Below are positions 52,385-62,690 of a stretch of 64,000 nt of DNA, in pieces; position 1 is the stretch's first letter, and each line of letters begins with the position of its first letter. Source of the DNA: Tritrichomonas musculus (lineage: Eukaryota; Parabasalia; Tritrichomonadida; Tritrichomonadidae); assembly GCA_039105265.1 (NCBI GenBank), contig JAPFFF010000017.1, forward strand, positions 2,232,001-2,296,000, read 5' to 3'. A program made the translations under genes and the position numbers. The notes below the pieces were generated by a model. It had not been told where the DNA came from, searched no databases, and saw nothing but the letters and a program-made list of their open reading frames with translations.

Positions 52385-55300
52385 ATGCGGAAAAGTCTTG
52401 CAGTCAATTTCAACGCATATTCAGCTGTAGATGATGAATACTCTAGTTCTGGTTCCTATGGAGAATCCGACACAGAATTAAGCAATGAAAATTTTTCTTT
52501 TTCAACTGGGCGTACAGAATCGCAAGAATTTACAGTTGATCTTTCACCAATGTTCATGCAGCATGGAATTCCCACAGAATTGGTCAAAAACGAACCTTTT
52601 GCTCTAGATATTGATGAAAATGAATATTCTTTTGAACAATTAAATAGTACAACTACACCAACAATACCTTTTCGAGTCGAACCAATTGAATGCGTTATTA
52701 TTAATGTTGCGCACCTTGAACAGTTTCCAAAACCTTCGTCACAGTACTCAGCCAAGCTTCCATCCATATATGCTTGGTTTGATGCCCAAACAGCATTTCC
52801 TTCAGAATACATCCCAACAGTTCAATTGTATTTCAAAACATATTACAATAAAATTAGAGCCCACCTTCGATTCTTTTTCTCAATTGCACCATCAAACGAA
52901 AGAATGCACAATTTATCATCTGTAAGACGAGAAGTTCCAGCAGGCCGTATTCTTTTTCATTATATAGGTCATGGTTTTCCGACAATTACAGAGAAAAACA
53001 TATGGAGTAGTGAAAAACGATCAACAAATTTTCAGCCTTTTGATCTTGGTCAGCTTTTTTCACGATTAAAGCCACCAACATGGTTTATCTTTGATTGTTC
53101 AAATGCTGCAGCTGTGATTCCAACATTTCTAGAAACCGCTAAAAAACAGCCAAATATTAGTGGTGTTGATTGGAATGACTGGTTTTGCATCTGTGCGACT
53201 GATGTTGGAGAAGAACTTCCTTCAGACCCTCGAATACCAAGAGATTTTCTCACATCATGCGTTCTTTCGTCTGTTAGGATGGCTGTAGTATGCCATATTC
53301 TTCAGCATTACAGAGTCAGTCTTGTTAGTGGGAAGTTTCCTCTTGACCAATCTTCACATTATTTATTATCAGACAAGTCACCAGAAGTTAAGAAACTTTC
53401 TCTTGCATTAACAGCTATAACTGATGCAATTGCAGCTGATTCTTTATCTCCAGATTTATATCACAAAATTTTTAGATGCGATCGATTATCCGCTGTTTTG
53501 TTCCGTCACTTTTTACTTGCTCAATTCTTATTAAGACCTTATAAAGTCCATCCAAAATCTCATCCTGCGCTTCCTGATTTATCCATGCACAAGCTATGGC
53601 ATCATTGGTCAATCATGATTGACACTGCAATTTGCGCTGTTCAACCTCCAAGACCATCATTTGCATCAGAGCTTTTTACCAGACTTGCCATAACTTTTCA
53701 GCAAATTTTAAGAAATAATCAACTTCAACTCGTTCGTCCGTATCATTTATCAATCCTCTTCCACATGCTTTTTACTGATCCAACAAATGATAAACCTTTG
53801 TTTCTACTTGCCGAATATGCTTCGAATCCGAAACCAAATCCGCAAATGCTTGTGTCAGCCACTGTATTTCACTGTCTCATTCAAAAAGTGATGTCTAATG
53901 AAGTTAAAAATAGTGCTTTTCACAGTCTTTGCTATCTTATTTTAGCTTTACTATACTATAATCCAGCATTTGCAACAGAAATACGAAAAGAGCTTGATGT
54001 AACCAACTTTCCTCCTCTTATTTTCAACACTGAATTGAATGAAGAAACGAGAATTTTAGTTGTTGCCTTACTTGCTGATCTTGTAATAACAAATGAATCA
54101 TTTCAGCAAATATGCACTTCATACGACTTCCTAACCGGAATCCGAAAAGAACTTGGAACAGCTAAGCCTAGACGAGCTCTCTGGCTCTTAATTTTAATTC
54201 GCCGTTCCTTCCATCTTTTTTCACCAGAATCTAATGATTTCATTTGTAACGGTCTTCATGTTCAATGTGCCTCTTTTATCTTCCACAAAGCCTCATCATG
54301 CCGTGCAGCAGCTGTATCAGCCATTACCTGCTTCCTCCGACCTTTTGAATGCGACCTAAACGGTCAACTTTTATTCATGGTCCTTCCAACCGTTTTTGAT
54401 GCTTCCTATCTAGTCAGATTTCATCTTCTTTTGCTTCTTAAGAAGTTTGTTGTCTCCTTTGATTGTTGCAGCGATTCGATCAATGTTCCAGAACCATCCT
54501 TCCCGGACGATACATTTGGCTCAATGATGTCTGCTTTCTATCGATGCAAAACCTTCAGCAAAGACAACTTTTTCTACGAAATCGACGATGTTGTTCATTC
54601 AGACAAATTCATTAAACATGCTTATTCAGTCGCCCTCTTTGTAATAAAACTTTTTACTAATGATCCACATTTATCAGTGTCAACACTAGCCACAAGGATC
54701 CTTTCTTTTGTCAAGAAGCAGCATGATCAATTTGTGGAGAACATGAAATTGAAAGAGAAGCAACGAAACAATAAAAAAGGATTCAAAGCAATGAGAACAG
54801 TAAGCAGTACTAACATAAATGCTGCTGCAAATGCTGCAAACGCCGCTGACTTATCAAGTAGCAAAAGTATTACAGAATTCAAATTCGGAACAGGAAATTC
54901 CGGATTCGGAACAGGTGGAATTGGAATTGGAAGAAACCTCAGATATGGAAGTTCGGCGAATTTCGCAGCGACATTTGGTAATAAGGTTGGATTTGGTAAT
55001 TCGAGTGGAAGATGGACCACAGATGAAGATGATTGCGAACACAACGTCCTTACAAATCTTGATCAAAATGAGTCTCTTCATCAGATTGCACTACGAAATC
55101 TAATTAAAAGACAAAAGTGGAAATTAGATGATAGTCAAGCATTCCAACCATTTCTTGAGGACAAATTATCACCTTTCCCGTCACCAATATCAATCAAAAT
55201 GGTTGCACAGCCATTCAGATCATCATCAGACCACAATAAAGACAATAATTCAATTTATAATCGGTCGCATAATAACACAAGTAATAACAACAATCTAAAC

Positions 55301-56869
55301 AACTCTAGTAAAAATAATAACAATTTCCAGAAAAGACACATGTCTTGTTCGGTTATTCGAGCCTCCATTCCAGTTAATATTCCTTCATCAAACAAATCAA
55401 ACGAACCTACAACAATATCAATAGCACCAGCCCAGCCAAGCCTTTCTATAACAAACTTTCAAATGATTTCAATTCTCAGCCTGAAGATCGATTCAAACGG
55501 AAAGAGGAACAAAGCAATAAAGGCAGTCTTTCACAAAAATTCTATTGGAATAGCAGCAGCCACAAATAATACTGTTTATTACTTCGACGGACAAAACAAA
55601 TCTTGCTCAATAAAATGCAATGGAGTTTCTGATATTAAGGTCGCTGATTGGGGGAGAAAAGGACAATCAAGTGTAAATGTTATCATCGCTTCAACAACTG
55701 GAAATATCTTCATTTGGAGACCTCCAAGAACCTATTTCACATCTTCCTTCAGGTCTTCAATGGGCACAAAGACAATAGTTGCTGTTTCTCCTGAAATCCC
55801 CTTCATCATTTACACAGGAGACGAAAAAGGAATAATTACAAAATGGGACATTTTAAGCTTCTCAATGGTCGGTGAATGGAAGTGCAACACAAAGAGCCAA
55901 ATAACATCACTCGTGTTTATCCCATCTCGCCTTCAACAACGTAGTCTTTTCCCTCAGAAAAAAGACGATCAAACGAAAGGTCAAAACAAAGAAATTGGCC
56001 TTTTACAACCACAATCATTGATTATTCAGAAGAGTCCAAACCCTGCAGCTTCAGTGAGAGACAGATCTGTTTCTTTCAACATGACTGAACAACAAAGCAG
56101 TAATGCCTCTTCTCCTGAGACGGAGGAGGTTTGTATCGTTGGATTTGCAAATGGAGCAATTGAACGATACAGACTTGAGAAAAGTAATAAAGAAAACGTG
56201 ATCACTGTTCTAGACTCAGCGGTTTTGAAAGGAGGATTAGAAGAAGAAGATAACGAGTGTGAATCGCCGATCTCTAAGATTGTCATTTCGGAAGTAAAGA
56301 ATGGAACTTTCTTCGCAATGAATGATGAAGGAAAGTGCGTTTCGTGGAATGGAAAATTCGATACAATGCAACCAATCCAATACATCCTAGATGTAATTAA
56401 TTCCTCTTCAAACAGCAATATCAGCGATTTTTCTCAACCAAAGCAAACAACCGAAAAAACAGAAAATCAAGATGGATCACAGCCAGCAAATTTAACAATA
56501 AGTACGAAATCTAGTACAACTTCAAAAGTGGGTGATTCAGTGTCATTCTTGTCACCTGAATGCTGTTTAAATAATCAGGACAATGATAATGTGAGCGATG
56601 ATGCTATTAATGAAGATAAGAAAACACCATTTATAGACTTTGATTCTCATCCAATTTTTCCTGTTTTACTTTTCTCACAAACTGATCATCACCCATACCT
56701 CACTAAGAGCGATGGAAAGATTCTGTACAGATTTAGGGCTGCTGATAGAAATGCATGCATTGCTGTGCACCCAACTCTGCCAATATTCGCATTAGGATCA
56801 ACTTCTGGAAGAGGTGAAAGTGAGCTAGTTTTGTATCATTTGAAACAAAACAAAAAAGAAGCAAAGTAA
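52385..56869 (+). CDS. RPTOR: Raptor orthologue (TOR complex 1 scaffold)
   Basis: Host gene; the start is ATG 52385, as upstream codons lack an ATG. 1494 residues, near the 1335 of human Raptor. The N-terminal caspase-like domain is clear: ECVIINVAHLEQFPKPSSQY, IYAWFDAQTAFPSEYIP, GRILFHYIGHGFP and WFIFDCSNAAAV, with the His of GHG and the Cys of DCSNA. A helical HEAT-type region (LAITFQQILRNNQLQLVRPY; RRALWLLILIRRSFHLF) follows, then low-complexity Asn/Ser-rich linkers (about 825-1030) and a C-terminal WD40 propeller (VNVIIASTTGNIFIWRPP; FIIYTGDEKGIITKWDI). It recruits substrates to TOR kinase. No introns are evident. Confidence 0.95.
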   Translation: MRKSLAVNFNAYSAVDDEYSSSGSYGESDTELSNENFSFSTGRTESQEFTVDLSPMFMQHGIPTELVKNEPFALDIDENEYSFEQLNSTTTPTIPFRVEPIECVIINVAHLEQFPKPSSQYSAKLPSIYAWFDAQTAFPSEYIPTVQLYFKTYYNKIRAHLRFFFSIAPSNERMHNLSSVRREVPAGRILFHYIGHGFPTITEKNIWSSEKRSTNFQPFDLGQLFSRLKPPTWFIFDCSNAAAVIPTFLETAKKQPNISGVDWNDWFCICATDVGEELPSDPRIPRDFLTSCVLSSVRMAVVCHILQHYRVSLVSGKFPLDQSSHYLLSDKSPEVKKLSLALTAITDAIAADSLSPDLYHKIFRCDRLSAVLFRHFLLAQFLLRPYKVHPKSHPALPDLSMHKLWHHWSIMIDTAICAVQPPRPSFASELFTRLAITFQQILRNNQLQLVRPYHLSILFHMLFTDPTNDKPLFLLAEYASNPKPNPQMLVSATVFHCLIQKVMSNEVKNSAFHSLCYLILALLYYNPAFATEIRKELDVTNFPPLIFNTELNEETRILVVALLADLVITNESFQQICTSYDFLTGIRKELGTAKPRRALWLLILIRRSFHLFSPESNDFICNGLHVQCASFIFHKASSCRAAAVSAITCFLRPFECDLNGQLLFMVLPTVFDASYLVRFHLLLLLKKFVVSFDCCSDSINVPEPSFPDDTFGSMMSAFYRCKTFSKDNFFYEIDDVVHSDKFIKHAYSVALFVIKLFTNDPHLSVSTLATRILSFVKKQHDQFVENMKLKEKQRNNKKGFKAMRTVSSTNINAAANAANAADLSSSKSITEFKFGTGNSGFGTGGIGIGRNLRYGSSANFAATFGNKVGFGNSSGRWTTDEDDCEHNVLTNLDQNESLHQIALRNLIKRQKWKLDDSQAFQPFLEDKLSPFPSPISIKMVAQPFRSSSDHNKDNNSIYNRSHNNTSNNNNLNNSSKNNNNFQKRHMSCSVIRASIPVNIPSSNKSNEPTTISIAPAQPSLSITNFQMISILSLKIDSNGKRNKAIKAVFHKNSIGIAAATNNTVYYFDGQNKSCSIKCNGVSDIKVADWGRKGQSSVNVIIASTTGNIFIWRPPRTYFTSSFRSSMGTKTIVAVSPEIPFIIYTGDEKGIITKWDILSFSMVGEWKCNTKSQITSLVFIPSRLQQRSLFPQKKDDQTKGQNKEIGLLQPQSLIIQKSPNPAASVRDRSVSFNMTEQQSSNASSPETEEVCIVGFANGAIERYRLEKSNKENVITVLDSAVLKGGLEEEDNECESPISKIVISEVKNGTFFAMNDEGKCVSWNGKFDTMQPIQYILDVINSSSNSNISDFSQPKQTTEKTENQDGSQPANLTISTKSSTTSKVGDSVSFLSPECCLNNQDNDNVSDDAINEDKKTPFIDFDSHPIFPVLLFSQTDHHPYLTKSDGKILYRFRAADRNACIAVHPTLPIFALGSTSGRGESELVLYHLKQNKKEAK

Positions 56870-57035
56870 TTTTGAATTGTTAAATTTAGAAATATATTAT
56901 ATATTATTATATAAATTTTTAGATTATGTAACATTTTATACTAAGTATTGAAGTATTATTTCTTATTTTTTTTTTTTTTTTTCTTTTAATAATAATAATA
57001 ATAAATATCATTCAAATAAAAATTTTAAAGTTTGA

Positions 57036-57398
57036 TCAAATTTCATCTCCAAACAATGCATCAACATCTTCATCACCTTCAAGAAGTATGTACACATCAT
57101 GACCGTTTTCAACTTGGCTAGCAAGCGTTTTTTTCATATCAAGCATGTTATTATGGTATTTAACGCCACGGCAATTCATTTTTTCAAATTGATTTCGCTT
57201 ATATTTGAATAAAACAACATCTGCAAGCCAGTCAACTGTTTGTGATCCATCAGCAATGTTAATTACATAACACTTATCTCGAATATAAGCAACAACTGTT
57301 CTTGCGTTATCGTCTAGTTCAGGCTTCTTTTGAGCTGGGGCTGGAGCTGGTTTTGGGGCAGCCTCTTCTGGATTTTCTGTTTTGTTTTCTTCAGACAT
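57036..57398 (-). CDS. Conserved-looking small acidic protein (120 aa)
   Basis: Start ATG 57398 (MSEENKTENPEEAA). An acidic/Pro/Ala N-terminus, then a compact domain (RTVVAYIRDKCYVINIADGS; QTVDWLADVVLFKYKRNQFE; NGHDVYILLEGDEDVD). The strand and helix pattern resembles a ubiquitin-like or IQ-fold module, but no family can be named. It lies between Raptor and the FAM184-like gene and is convergent with Raptor across a poly(T) and AAT-repeat region. Confidence 0.65.
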   Translation of the reverse strand: MSEENKTENPEEAAPKPAPAPAQKKPELDDNARTVVAYIRDKCYVINIADGSQTVDWLADVVLFKYKRNQFEKMNCRGVKYHNNMLDMKKTLASQVENGHDVYILLEGDEDVDALFGDEI

Positions 57399-57553
57399 TA
57401 AATCTTTATATATCCTAATGTACGTTATTAAAATAATTTTCAATAAATGAACTTTTTCTAAACATCAAAACAGATATTAATACAAATCATATATACATAG
57501 TAATTTTATATATAAACAACAAATAATATAATATAATAAAAACAAAAATACTA

Positions 57554-60500
57554 TTATGAAGGTGTACTTTTCCTCAAATTCGAATTGCTTTGCTGTGAAG
57601 GTGATTGAGGATTCAAAATCAAAGTACTACTATTGCTATTGCCACCAACAGATTTTAAGGTTGAAGCAGTTGCTGCCAATGAGGATGAAACACCTTTAGA
57701 ATTTACTTTTTCTTTTGATTTTTGGGTATTTAAAGAAGAGACAGCTTTCCTTCTTGGAGTACTAGTAGTTTTCAAAAATTTCATATCTTTATCACGATCA
57801 TCAGATAATTTTGGAAGGAATCTTAAAGTTTTAGTTTTTGATTCGGTAATTAAATTTTCTACCTTAATTTTCTTCTCAATTACATTTAATTCACCTATGT
57901 TTGGATTAACATTAAATAACTTATTATAGCTGATTTCGCGGTTGATCAATTCATTTTGATAATGCTTAAGCTCAATGAAAAGTTTTGTTAAAGTATCTGA
58001 TTTTTCTTTAATTGATTCTTCAAGACTCATTATTTTTTGAACATCTTCTGGTCGAGCATCTCTGGTCCTGAATTTCTCTTCCCAATCTTCAATTGTTACT
58101 TCAAGTTCAGCGATTCGTTGATTGAGATCGTTAATTTGGGATTCATAATCTGTTTTCATTTTTTCAGTTGAATCTTCATGCTCAGTCTTCAAAGTATCAA
58201 TTTGATCCTTGCAACTTTTTTCTAAGTGAGAAACTTTATGAAAATTCTCAATTCTTTCTTTTTCAATTATTTCATTCAAATTTTTGATTTGACCATTTAA
58301 GTCGTCAATTTTACTTTGATAGGATTGAGCTTGTTCGTTTAGCTCTTTTAAACGCTGTTGCTCGTATTCAGTAAACCTTTTCAATTCCTCTTTTTTAACA
58401 GAGTCTGTAAATGTTTCCATCTCTTCGAGAAGGCTTTGGTACATTTTTTTAGAAGCTTTTAATTGGTCATTTAAAGTATCAGCTTGACTTTGAAGATACA
58501 TTCTTGACTCGTTTGCATTTCTTCTTTCATTTATAAGTTCTTCTTTTTGCTTTTCTCTTATTTCAGCTTCTTCTTTCAATTTTTCATCAACAATTGTTTT
58601 CATTTTGGCTTCGTATTCAGCGGCAATTTGGTCGCATTGACTTCTAAGTCTTTGAATTTCGGCGTTAAGAAGTTCTATTTGCTTCTGATATTTTTCTTTG
58701 TCTTGATCAAATTCTATTCTTAGTTGTGAAATTTGATTCATTCTTTGTGTTTCAAGTTCATTTAAACTAGATTTTTTAATTTTTAATTTTTCTTTGTATT
58801 TTGCTATTAAAGCTACTTTCTCTTCATCGAATCTAGATTTTTGTAGTTCGATTTCATTTTTCAATGAAGTTAGTTGCTCATTATTTGCTGAAATAATATT
58901 ACTAATTTCAACTTCACTTTTCTTCTTCACTTCTAAGATTTGATCGTTAAGGTCAGAAATTATGTCATTTTTTAGCCTTAATGATCGTTGATTTTCTTCA
59001 TTCAAATTTTTAATTTCTTCTTCTTTCATTTTGATAGAATCTTTATATGATTGGATTTCTTTATCAAGCGCATCACGCATCAGCCCAAGTTGAATTGAGT
59101 TTCTTTTCTCCATTTCTACATTTTGCTTTTCAATTGATAACCTAAGATTAAGTTCATTTTTTTCTTCAATTGCTTTTATTTGGCTTTCATTTGATTTTAT
59201 TAATTCTTCAATCTGTTTTTTGTATTGTTCATCCATTCCTTTAATTTTGTTCTCATATGAGTTTGACATATTATCAAGCTCGATTTGATGATTCTGTTTT
59301 AAAGCGTTAATTTCATGCGATTTTCTTGATGAAAATTCTTGTATTTCAATTTCATGGTTTGTTTTTTCTTTTGCCAGAAAAACTTTAAGATCTAAAAGTT
59401 CTTTATTTGCAGAAGACAATAAAACTTTGTTTGTATTGCTTGCATCTTCCATTGTTACTTTAAGTTGGTTTAATTCCGTTTGATAATCAGAATAAAGCTT
59501 TTCAATTTCTTCTGAATGAGCGTTTTTCATCTTACTCATTTCAATTCTCAATTTAGCTTTTTCTGTTTCGTGCAATTTTTTGATATTCTCAATTTCTTCG
59601 AGGTATTGCTTCTGCATTGCTTGGTAGTCATTTCGAAGTCTTTCTTCTTTTAATTGAAGTGATTCAATTTCTTCATCATGCTTGTTTTTTAACTCATTTT
59701 TTTCATCTTCATGTTTTTTCAAAAGATCATTGAACATTTGATCAGTAATTCCAGAGCTTTTCGATAGTTCATATTGAAGCTTCTCTATTTGTATATATAA
59801 TTCACGAACTTTTTGAGACCATTCATCGTTTTTTTCTTGCAAATTGGCTTCAAATTGTTTTTGATTATTTTCAATTGTTTCATTTAATGTTTCAATTTCT
59901 TTGTCTTTTAGCGTTAATTCTTCGATGTGCTTCTGATTGATTTCGTTGATTTTATTTTCAAGTTGTTCTTTGAGATTTTTTTGTTCAAGCTGGTTTTGAT
60001 CTTCTGCATCAGCGATTTGCTTTGCTGCCTTTTCTAATTTAGATTTTAAGTTTGTTATAGTTATGGTATTCTTTTTTAATTGGCTTTCAAGTGATCTATT
60101 GCTGTTCTCGAGCTCGAAAATTCGCTTTTTTAATTGCTCTCTCATTTGGTTTGAGTTTGAGTTTGATTGGCGTTTTTGCTCAACCAGCTCTTTCTGCATT
60201 TGCAGTTTGATCTCTTCCTCTTTTTTGGCATGCTCTAATATTAGCTGATTTATTTTTTCATTTGATTTTTGAATACAATCTTCGATTTCTTTTTTTTGTT
60301 TTGCTTCTAATTTATTGACCAATATTTCTTTGTCTTGAGAAAAATGATCAGCAGCTCTTTGAAATGCAAGCTCGGCTTTTTCTGTTTGTGCCATTAATTC
60401 AGTTACTTGATTTTGAAGATCACTAACTTTATCTTCGTAATGATTTGAAACGGTTTGAAAATCGTTTTGTATTTGATCTTTACTCATTGAATATACTTCT

Positions 60501-60766
60501 TTGATTTCATCAAATTTCGATTCGTATTCACTTCTAAGTAAGCTTTCAATACTTTGTCGATATTCATTCGCTCCACGATGAGCTTCATTGATTACTTCAT
60601 TTGAATGCATAACTATTGCAGAAATTTCTTCGTCACATTTTTTTCTAACTTGTGCAACCAAATCACGCCGATCAAGACTTTCCGAATGTAACCGAAAAAT
60701 GACTTTAGTTAGCTGAGCAATTTTCTTACTCACATTAAACTTCCAGTTTTCTTCAAGCTGATTCAT
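57554..60766 (-). CDS. FAM184-like long coiled-coil protein
   Basis: 1070 residues, almost entirely coiled coil. The N-terminus (NVSKKIAQLTKVIFRLHSES, then CDEEISAIV) matches the opening of the FAM184 family (SKKIAQLTKVIYxLN), known from flagellated eukaryotes. Other family traits are long Glu/Lys heptads and a Ser-rich tail (LNTQKSKEKVNSKG; TPRRKAVSS). A cytoskeletal or flagellar-apparatus role is plausible for a flagellated protist. The start ATG 60766 precedes the family motif by nine residues, supporting it. It is divergent from the LRR gene. Confidence 0.75.
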   Translation of the reverse strand: MNQLEENWKFNVSKKIAQLTKVIFRLHSESLDRRDLVAQVRKKCDEEISAIVMHSNEVINEAHRGANEYRQSIESLLRSEYESKFDEIKEVYSMSKDQIQNDFQTVSNHYEDKVSDLQNQVTELMAQTEKAELAFQRAADHFSQDKEILVNKLEAKQKKEIEDCIQKSNEKINQLILEHAKKEEEIKLQMQKELVEQKRQSNSNSNQMREQLKKRIFELENSNRSLESQLKKNTITITNLKSKLEKAAKQIADAEDQNQLEQKNLKEQLENKINEINQKHIEELTLKDKEIETLNETIENNQKQFEANLQEKNDEWSQKVRELYIQIEKLQYELSKSSGITDQMFNDLLKKHEDEKNELKNKHDEEIESLQLKEERLRNDYQAMQKQYLEEIENIKKLHETEKAKLRIEMSKMKNAHSEEIEKLYSDYQTELNQLKVTMEDASNTNKVLLSSANKELLDLKVFLAKEKTNHEIEIQEFSSRKSHEINALKQNHQIELDNMSNSYENKIKGMDEQYKKQIEELIKSNESQIKAIEEKNELNLRLSIEKQNVEMEKRNSIQLGLMRDALDKEIQSYKDSIKMKEEEIKNLNEENQRSLRLKNDIISDLNDQILEVKKKSEVEISNIISANNEQLTSLKNEIELQKSRFDEEKVALIAKYKEKLKIKKSSLNELETQRMNQISQLRIEFDQDKEKYQKQIELLNAEIQRLRSQCDQIAAEYEAKMKTIVDEKLKEEAEIREKQKEELINERRNANESRMYLQSQADTLNDQLKASKKMYQSLLEEMETFTDSVKKEELKRFTEYEQQRLKELNEQAQSYQSKIDDLNGQIKNLNEIIEKERIENFHKVSHLEKSCKDQIDTLKTEHEDSTEKMKTDYESQINDLNQRIAELEVTIEDWEEKFRTRDARPEDVQKIMSLEESIKEKSDTLTKLFIELKHYQNELINREISYNKLFNVNPNIGELNVIEKKIKVENLITESKTKTLRFLPKLSDDRDKDMKFLKTTSTPRRKAVSSLNTQKSKEKVNSKGVSSSLAATASTLKSVGGNSNSSTLILNPQSPSQQSNSNLRKSTPS

Positions 60767-61343
60767 ATTTCAATTGAATACCCTTTAACGAATAAATTTT
60801 AATATAACTTTTTGTGCTACTATTTGATCATATTTCTCATAAATTGAATGGTAAACGTCCAGCAAATACAATTTCTAGATATTTCAATATGCAATATTAT
60901 TTGGTATTTCAATAAGTTTATAAAAAAATTTTTTTTATTTAATATCTGAAAGCATAAGGGATTGAAAATAATATTTTATTATTTTACCTATTTTTTAGTA
61001 TCCTTTATAAAATTAAAATGATTAATTGTACTTATTAAAATAAAATATTAAGATACTATAACTGTTATATTATTTGAAATTGAGATATATCGATCATTTT
61101 TTCTAAATACTGTATTGAATAAATTATTTACATAAAATCATCATCCATTGATATTGATAAATAATATAATAATCAATATCGGATCTTGACTTGATCATAC
61201 TGATTTACAAACTGATCGAAGATATATTTTAATGATTGTTATTGACTTTGATTGTGTTTTATTAATTTTCGAAATTCTAAACGAATTATAAAGATATAAA
61301 CTATAGAAAAGCCAAACGGTTTTGATTGAAATTTATTTCTATA
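60767..61343. other. Divergent intergenic region
   Basis: AT-rich, between two divergent host genes, so it should hold both promoters. No repeat, RNA gene or further coding frame is recognised. Confidence 0.6.
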
Positions 61344-62405
61344 ATGGAAATCTCGGATCCAATCGAGATTTCTCAACATCAAAAAGCGATACTTGCAAGA
61401 GCAGGTGAAATCAACCTAGAAAACCGAGAAATTTCAAGTTTTACGCAAATAGAAATACCAGAAATTACAACTTCATTAAATCTATCAAAAAATTATATAG
61501 CCGACTTTACAGGTTTTTCTCCCGAACTACGTCTTGAAACTCTAATTCTTGATGATAATCCAATTGTATCTTTTCGTTATTTTCCCGAAAGGCATTGCAT
61601 TCATCATTTTAGTGCTATACGCTCACCAATCACTCTTTTACCTAACTTTCGCCTCCTCACTCTTATTGTGTTAGGCGATTCTTTAGAAACAATTAATGGT
61701 ACTCGAATTACCCCTGACGAAAGAGCCGCAGCTTCAGGTCAAAAGCTTTGCGATTTTTTCAGTAGAAAAGCACTAAATAAAAATTCAGAAAAAGAATGTC
61801 AAGAAGTTCGAAAAGATATGTCAAGCATTATTCGAAAGGGATGGATAGGAGATTCTTTGCCAAAAAATTTAGAAGTCGCCAAAGAAGAAGCAGAAGAAGC
61901 AGAGAATGACCCAATAACAGTTCTTGGTGTTAGATTATTTAATATAGTGCATTCAGATGAAGAAACAATGCTTATATTCTTCCGTCAACACATGGCACCA
62001 ACGCACAAAATTGTTATTACGCCACCAAGGGTTGATGAAAAGCTTGAGCAGCAACAAAATTTAATTGTTTTCATGCAAGACCAGTTAAATGAACTTAAGA
62101 AAGAGCATCAAGATCAAATGCAAAGACTTCAAAAAACTTCAACCTACAAATCAAAAGCGCAACTTGAAATAGAACTAGAAGAACTTTCTGATGACACATT
62201 AAATGCATATAACGAAGTAATTAAGCGTGCTGCCCCAAGATTAATTGAAAATAGTCAAATGATTCTTGATGAAGAAAGGAAAAAAGGTAGAAAAAATCCG
62301 AAGGGGCTTAGAAAAGTTGTTGCAAAGATTTTGGGCGTTGATCCAAACATCGGTGATAAAAATCTTGCACAAATGCTAAGGAGTTTTGGAGAAAAAGAAG
62401 ATTGA
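61344..62405 (+). CDS. Leucine-rich repeat protein with coiled-coil tail
   Basis: 353 residues from ATG 61344 (MEISDPIEISQHQK). Residues 20-130 carry degenerate LRRs of the SDS22 or LRRC type: EINLENREISSF, TSLNLSKNYIADFTGF, LETLILDDNPIVSF, LLTLIVLGDSLETINGTRIT. The last is the usual cap of such domains. The C-terminus is helical (NLIVFMQDQLNELKKEHQDQM; ERKKGRKNPKGLRKVVAKIL). Such proteins are numerous in trichomonads and act as adaptors. The exact role is unknown. Confidence 0.7.
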   Translation: MEISDPIEISQHQKAILARAGEINLENREISSFTQIEIPEITTSLNLSKNYIADFTGFSPELRLETLILDDNPIVSFRYFPERHCIHHFSAIRSPITLLPNFRLLTLIVLGDSLETINGTRITPDERAAASGQKLCDFFSRKALNKNSEKECQEVRKDMSSIIRKGWIGDSLPKNLEVAKEEAEEAENDPITVLGVRLFNIVHSDEETMLIFFRQHMAPTHKIVITPPRVDEKLEQQQNLIVFMQDQLNELKKEHQDQMQRLQKTSTYKSKAQLEIELEELSDDTLNAYNEVIKRAAPRLIENSQMILDEERKKGRKNPKGLRKVVAKILGVDPNIGDKNLAQMLRSFGEKED

Positions 62406-62690
62406 TCTCTTAATATTTTTTAGCGAGAAGTTTAAATCAGAATATTCTTCTTAATTGCCAAAATCAATGTTTTTGATATATGATTTATGATGTATATAAA
62501 TATGTTTTTCATTAGCTTTTTATTTATTTCAATATTTCGATTTTTATTATATTTCCAGTTGTTTTTATTTTTAAATCGCTATTTCATATTAATCTAAAAG
62601 TAAGGAAACTCTATTTTTTTTCTTATAAAGAAGTTACGTTAAAAAGTTACGCTATAAAACGTTATATTGAGAAATTATAACTTTCACCAT
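62406..62690. promoter_or_regulatory. Intergenic region with initiator-like TTCACCAT
   Basis: An AT-rich gap. TTCACCAT at 62683-62690 abuts the ATG, implying an almost leaderless mRNA, and is identical to the octamer near Raptor. Two short repeats of AAGTTACG (62631-62652) precede it. Confidence 0.45.

Noticed and set aside
54727-55044. Minus-strand gene inside Raptor
   Set aside because: It is a shadow of a low-complexity Asn/Ala/Gly linker in Raptor; composition is not protein-like.
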